From NCBI GenBank assembly GCA_001466705.2, contig LATX02000046.1, forward strand, positions 1,240,001 to 1,304,000: a stretch of 64,000 nt of DNA, given 5' to 3'. This DNA is from Moniliophthora roreri (lineage: Eukaryota; Basidiomycota; Agaricomycetes; Agaricales; Marasmiaceae). The first letter of the stretch is position 1. The number at the start of each line of letters is the position of its first letter. The notes below the pieces were generated by a model. It was given only the letters and a program-made list of their open reading frames with translations. It searched no databases and was not told where the DNA came from. The translations under genes were made by a program, and so were the position numbers. Below, piece by piece: positions 58,562 through 64,000 of this stretch.

Positions 58562-61500
58562 TTACCAGTCCTCGTTTTCCTCCTCTCCATCATCACTCCG
58601 ATGTCCCAAGTCCAAACTATCCATGTCGCCCAGATGTTGTTCATGCTCAGGTCGGAGACACAAGGATCTTGGACTCCCAGTACCGCCTGACATCATGGAG
58701 AAATTTGCTGTCGTAGGTGATATCGACGTTATAGATGCATCCCTCCTATGCGCGGGTCGTTTTGATAGTGGAACACCAATAGTCGGCGATCCAGGTTCAT
58801 ACGACGAGGTAGACGAGTACCCCTGGGAATCGTGATCCTCCTGCATAAGCATCGTCATTTCTGGCGGAGGTGCGGGGAAGTTCGACGAGGCAGAACTGTA
58901 TCGCCGTACATGTGACGATGACGATGTAGATGTAACGTCCTCCTCGACTTCATATCGCTTACTTCTCGGTGGAGCGGGTGTGGATGTGGGTTTGAAATCG
59001 TCCAAGTCAGCGCTGAAGTCGAACGAATCCTTCGTTGCGGTCGGCGGTGCCTCTGGTGAAGGTGGCGATTCTGCTCTCGGTCGTAACGGACTCCCAGTAT
59101 GTCTACCCAGAGATCCATATAACCTTCGTTCTCCATTGCCAGTAACCCCCGACCCCGCTGACAACGATCCCGACAAGCGCATCTCACCCAAGCGCATCTG
59201 CACCTTCAACTCCCCAACGACTCTCCTCAACCTCTTATTATCCTCTTCCAATTCTCCCAGCCCTTCTCTCAATTGTTCATTCTCCACTGCCAACCTTTCA
59301 TTAAGGTCACTTATCCGTTCGAGTTGCTGTATCCGTTCGCGTAATTCCGCATTTTCATCGCGAAGCACTCGGGCTGTCCGTTGAGAATCCGAAAGCGCAG
59401 AGAGTAACGCAGACGTCTCTGTCGCATGCTTCTCCTTCATCGCTGTAAGTTCGTCTTCCCGTTCACGGTGAGAGTGAGAGGACACCGACGTGGGCGCCGT
59501 CGAGGGTGCCCTTTCTCGCGAGTTGACCGTCATCGTCGGGCTATCCGTTGGACTTTGTACACTCCCGCTTCCACCGCTTCCACCAAGGCTAAAGTAACTC
59601 CCGCTGCCTCGTCTACGTCCACTCGCACTCAAACCGGCGTCTGAAAAGGCCGCTCGTGAAGGTGCCCTGGTACCCCGTAGACTGCCGTACCTCTGCATAC
59701 CCAAGTGCCCAGATATGCTCCCTGTATCTGGCGACGATTCTTTACCATCAAGTAACCCAGCGGCTCTAAACGCCTTTGCCGTTCGAGGACCTAACCAATC
59801 CGTTCTACCGCCAGAGCTAAGACTGCTACCCGGCCTCTCCTCTGTCTGTGCAAGGTACGCTCTAGTACTGGATATAGCGGACCCAGATCTCTCCCTCATA
59901 GGTGTATTCCTATCATCAACGGACATACTCCTTCTCCTCTGCCTTCTCATGTTGAACGGCGTTGAAGCAGAAAAACCGGGCCCTGGACTAGGACGACGTG
60001 GTGAAAACGATTCATCCAATGAACCTCTGCCTCCGTGTTCGTTTACAAATTGACGGGGAGATGAAGTGCCTGTACCTAGACCCATACCCAGATGAGGTGA
60101 AGAGTCAAAAGACCCTCTACCTTCGAGTCGAGGTGAGCCGGAAGGTGAAGATGCAGCACCCGCACCGGAAGGCAGACCTAACCCAATACCCAAATGCGGT
60201 CTGTCCCTATCCCTATCTCTCTGTTGCCTCCGCCCGTCTTTACGGAGAACAAACGCTGGATCGAGTGTAGTGGTAGAGGCAGAGGGAGAAGGCGAAGTTA
60301 ACATCCTCATATGTCCTCTTCCGGTTGTACTTCCACTTGCAGACCGTTGAGTTCGAGATGAGGAAGCGATAGACGACGGAGATTTAGCCGTCGACGTGAA
60401 TGCGGAGGCGCTGGCTGTAGGTGATATAGATGCCGGTGAAGATGACGCTGTCATAGGAAGTGTAGAGGTAGATGCCGAGCCGGCACCAAGAAGCCCATCT
60501 CGCCCCTGTTGAGGATTCTGAGTATGAGCCTCAGAGTCAAACACGTTGGTTTGAAATACCGGTGATGGATGCTTTGAGCTGGAGCTACCAGTGTCCGCCG
60601 GCGACGTATTCGCTGTAAAGATCTTCGGCCGTAGCCTAGGAAGCGAACTCTGCTGCTGTGGTCTTTTCGGGTTCTCTTTGGGTAGCAAAACGGAACTCGA
60701 AGAGGAGCCAGACGCCCGAATCGGTTTCGGTATTATAATCGTATTGTTCTCCTCATCCCCCGCTAAACCGGGTGAAGGTAAACGTCCGGGAGGTATCTTG
60801 TGTGGGCTTAGCAAGGCCGCCAACTGAGGATCCACGGTGTCCATGTTGATTATTAGACTACCTGTCTGTCTTGTTCCTATCCGTCTCCTTTCCGTGTGAT
60901 CTTCCTCTTGTTCGTGTTGATCGAGAACAAAGCTCTCATCAACGTCCACAACACGAGCATCGTCCCAAGAACCAGGAGCGCTATTCATCGCACTGGCTAC
61001 TTGAGATGTGATTTGCGAAGTTGAGAAGTCTAGCTCGAGATGTGAACTATCATTCCCAGTGTCTACATCTGCGTCCGATGATACCGGCGAAAAAGGTGAT
61101 GGAGAAGGTGATGGCATGAAGCTGGAGTTGCTCTTCGGGGGATGTGAAGGACGAATCGGTAGCTGTTGTACAGGGAGTAAAGGAGAGTCTGACGGTGAGG
61201 ATCGTTTGGAGTGTATAGGGGAATTGGCCGGGGATACAGAAGGAAATCTCGACGAAGGTAGTGAGGGAGATGAGTGAGTCGTAGAAGGAATGTGTTTAGA
61301 TATTCCGGAGGTGTCGGCTTCGATTATGGTCGAGAGGTCGGCAGTTGCAGGTACTGAAATAGATTTAGAGTGCGAATAGGAATGAGATAGCAGGAACGAA
61401 CCGGTGCTTGTTATGTCCTCAGTCGAGTTTTCCAACTCCCAGGGTTGTATACTGCTGCCACTGCGTGTGCCAGATATTGAGGATAGTTCTAAATAAAAAT

Positions 61501-62162
61501 TCAGGAAATGTTAGGACGCCTGGTCAAATGTACCCACCTGAATCCGGTGAATGTACTGTTTCGAAGAATAAAAGCTACCATTAGTACCAACTAATGCGTA
61601 TGAACAGATAAACAATACCTGAACTCCTCGTCACCGTCCGATCATTCGACGCTCTCCTGAATTGACCCATTTCATCTATAGGTGCATCCGGTAACGGCTT
61701 CTCCCTCTCCAATGTCGTCAGCGACATACTCTTTCGAATTGGCGTCGCAACTTCCATGGTCATACTCGGGTGTTCGATAGAAATGACAGGTAACGCGCTC
61801 GACAAAGACATCTTCCTTTCCCTTTCCACATCTCTTCCCTTTCCTTTCTCCTTTTCTCGAGTGAGATTCATCGACCTCCTAACGGTACCAAAGCTCGCGA
61901 ATGGACTTTTTATCGCCGTTCCTCCTCCTGAGTTCTGCCCAATGTGTTGAAATGGAAGGGTAGCAGAGGGTGAGACGGGTGTAGCATTTTTATTGGGTGC
62001 AAAGGGTAATAATGACCTTAATGCACGAAAATTCCGTCCGGATGTATTTGAGGAAGGGGTTGAGGCTGGACTGGATGCGGTTGCGTTCATCGACATTTTT
62101 CGAGAATGACCAGGGGTTGGGATACGGGATTGTGGCGTTGAAGGGAAAAGAGGGTTAGTCAT
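58562..62162 (-). CDS. Ser-rich coiled-coil protein with an 18-base micro-exon
   Basis: Uncharacterised protein of about 1,150 residues, of a type common in Agaricomycetes. Exon 1 (from 62162, MTNPLFPSTPQSRIPTPGH) carries a basic Ser/Pro-rich region with SLLPFAPNKN and ASFGTVRRSMN. Two short introns flank a micro-exon at 61538..61555 that encodes the end of TRSSVHSPDSE; without it the frames do not join. The long last exon (58562..about 61480) is low complexity, with a predicted coiled coil at about 59.1-59.5 kb (VLRDENAELRERIQQLERIS, LAVENEQLREGLGELEEDNK). The C-terminus is acidic (RSDDGEEENEDW). No catalytic domain is seen. It could be a cytoskeletal or scaffold protein, but that is a guess from composition. 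Confidence 0.75.
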
Positions 62163-63025
62163 TATAGTTTGAGCTCAATGATAAAAGGATAAAAGACTGT
62201 CGGAGGCAACTAGGCCATACCGAGTGAGTCGTAGTTGATGATGGAGAACGAAAGAGTTTTTGTTTGGCCGGAGTCGTCGGCTAAACCGCGGCGACAATCT
62301 TTGTTTTTGGCGGTCACGATGACCGCGACCCTCCTCTCTCCACCTCCTAGGCAATCCTGCAACGTCCTAGATGGAATTTAAGTATGTCGATGAGATATAG
62401 GCTCGTATTTCTCACTTCTACTTGACATTTTGTGCAGGTCAACATCTGACAGGCGCGTGCGCTAGAACACTCGCATACGGATGGGTGTATGAATCCTAAC
62501 TTTCACCATAAGAATGCGAAAATGGGTCAGACTTCTAGTAGATCCTTAGTTTCGCCGTTCCTCTAGGCTTTAGCCCGGTCCGAGTCAAAGTTCGTGGATG
62601 CAAAGTATCCTCTTCCCTTTCATCCCGTGCAGACTATTCATGCTAGGGAGCTCGTCAGTTGTCGTGGCATCTCATGATCTCGGAGTGCTTTCCAAAGCTA
62701 GAAGTCGTCTCTCGTTGGTGAAGTTTCGAGGCGTCCACTACAGCATTCGCGGTTGATACAGCATGAAAATGGATCTCCGGATCCTAAAATGCCGTCGGTT
62801 TGTTCGGTGCTAGATAGTGTGCGTCTGATTCTCAATAATATTTTCATGCAAATGTATTCATGTCAATGTTTAGAACAATAGCGGTAACTCGATAGCAACA
62901 GACCCCATTCATTTATTGTGTCCGGTACTACAGACTGTCCCAAAATCACAGTACTGGTTTTACAGTGACGAAGCTACAATACAAAGCCATAACTCCTGGT
63001 CATAAAATGTGTGGTACCTATTCAT
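62163..63025. other. Spacer between the coiled-coil gene and membrane-protein gene C
   Basis: Upstream region of the coiled-coil gene (right side) and 3' side of gene C. No supported open frame, repeat or RNA gene. Confidence 0.45.
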
Positions 63026-64000
63026 TCACTTCCCTTTCTGTTCATCGTCGCCTTTCTCTGCCGTATCTGCCGCACCTCCCTTCTCGTCATAATCATTGCC
63101 TCTCGTTGCCTCGCTTCCTACTTTGTCTTCCTGTACGTGTTGCTCTTCTGCCTCCGAAATTTCACCCTCCGTCTCCACTTTATCTTCCTTTCCGCCTTCT
63201 TCATTGGAGCTCTCTCCTTCGTGCTTCCAGTGTAGCTCCACCACGCCAATAATTAAAAAAAACAACTCGCTCGAGAGATTAGTGATGACAATCTCACCGG
63301 GTCCCTTTGGAACATTTGAAAAGGAAAGGACCACGGGCAGAAGTGTATGGCCCTCAGGCGAGTCTCTGGTGGGGGTATCATATGTCGTTGTGCGTGATCT
63401 GTCGGGGTCCGACTCAGACCACAGAGTAATTTTGAGTTTCATTGGGGCTACCTTGCCAACGAGGACACTTGATATCCTAACTGTGAGTTCTCCCAGATTC
63501 CGACAATGATATAACCCAAGACATCTCCCATATGGCCCAAGCCGAATGCATTCACATCTTGGTTGAATGTTGTCGCCTTCAAATCCTATTCTATATTGGA
63601 AAGATGAAGATCCTTGCCACTCCTCTTTCAACTTCCTACGATTGACCTCCACAGCTCGGCAGTGTGGCTGTCCACAGTCTGTTCCTGGTTGATGGCATTG
63701 CATGCCCACCAAGCATATGATGTTTGGGTTCCTTGTAACAAGGCTTGTGACTGCAGCTCTAGTGTCATTCTGGATTTCATTAGGAGAAGTTGGGGAGATT
63801 ATAAGTGTGGTGAGAGTTTTTGGTGCCTGAATGAGCCTCCACAGAGTTTCCCTGCCTTCTCCTACTTATTCTTGCTTCTCCTTCCTTTCAATCTCTACCT
63901 TTGTCACAGATGGATCCTTGAGTGCAGCAGCAACACACCATGCATTCCTAGTGAAGCCTTGTGGTATGACTTGGAAATCCCTCAAGTCAACATATAAGTC
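63026..64000 (-). CDS. Membrane-protein family member C, C-terminal part, cut by the window edge
   Basis: C-terminal half of a third paralogue. From the edge it reads DFQVIPQGFTRNAW and DPSVTKVEIERKEKQE, then an in-frame TAA (63866..63868), then ETLWRLIQAPKTLTTLIIS, SLVTRNPNIICLVGM and the family motif CLVGMQCHQPGTDCGQPHC (63657..63715). RIGFEGDN, YGRCLGLYHCRNLGELTV and FSNVPKGPGEIVI follow, all matching A and B. The C-terminus is a long Glu/Lys/Gly tail with the stop at 63026. A 72-base in-phase GT-AG stretch around the TAA (donor GTAGAG) could be an intron, but it would remove residues aligned with A. The 5' part lies outside the window. Confidence 0.65.

Noticed and set aside
58980..59384. 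134-codon plus-strand open frame
   Set aside because: Antisense shadow of the low-complexity Ser-rich coiled-coil gene; no start context or splice sites.
1..64000. CRISPR arrays, bacterial operons, rRNA or viral replication genes
   Set aside because: No regularly spaced direct repeats, no ribosomal sequence and no polymerase, integrase or reverse-transcriptase motifs seen on either strand.

Overview
The window looks like nuclear DNA of a mushroom-forming basidiomycete (Agaricomycetes). Most genes are cut by short GT-AG introns of about 50-80 bases. The families also fit: type B carboxylesterases, a CYP-type P450 family, MYND-finger and F-box proteins, a Kre9-like GPI protein, an augmin subunit and a GH5 mannanase-like enzyme. 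No rRNA, tRNA, CRISPR array or complete transposon was recognised. Exon limits were inferred by eye from splice sites and from paralogues inside the window, so internal boundaries are approximate.

Layout. 0.2-6 kb: two tandem secreted carboxylesterases on the minus strand. 6.4-8.6 kb: a ferric reductase. 8.6-10.7 kb: gene-poor DNA with a short TCTGATAACG-type repeat. 10.7-12 kb: a secreted ML-domain lipid-transfer protein whose last intron is filled by a GGCATTT/CCTTTTGG repeat. 14-15.5 kb: an augmin (HAUS6-like) gene. 16.8-18.1 kb: an alpha/beta hydrolase. 18.3-23.4 kb: a small secreted protein, then relics of a third carboxylesterase and a P450. 24.3-39.3 kb: a dense block with a coiled-coil F-box protein, a MYND-finger protein, a second F-box-like protein, a large disordered protein carrying SUMO-type motifs, a GH5 hydrolase and UBC6. 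41.3-42 kb: a Kre9-like GPI protein. 42.2-64 kb: an accessory region with three members of a large uncharacterised membrane-protein family, a decayed P450, a PX protein, a GH18 chitinase relic and a long Ser-rich coiled-coil protein.

The most unusual content is the three-member membrane-protein family at 43.4-47.0, 52.9-56.4 and 63.0-64.0 kb. Its members share an N-terminal multi-pass half and a C-terminal half with an invariant C-x5-C-H-x-P-G-x-D-C-x2-P-H-C motif. Each copy seen here is interrupted in its main frame: by an in-frame TAA in the first, a one-base shift in the second and a TAA in the third. A second notable item is the 1,050-residue disordered protein at 30.5-33.7 kb. It carries two exact phosphorylation-dependent SUMO motifs and a tandem pair of SUMO-interacting-like motifs.

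The genes do not form one pathway. Secreted or surface functions (esterases, ML protein, GH5, Kre9-like) and core cell functions (UBC6, augmin) are interleaved with decaying accessory families.
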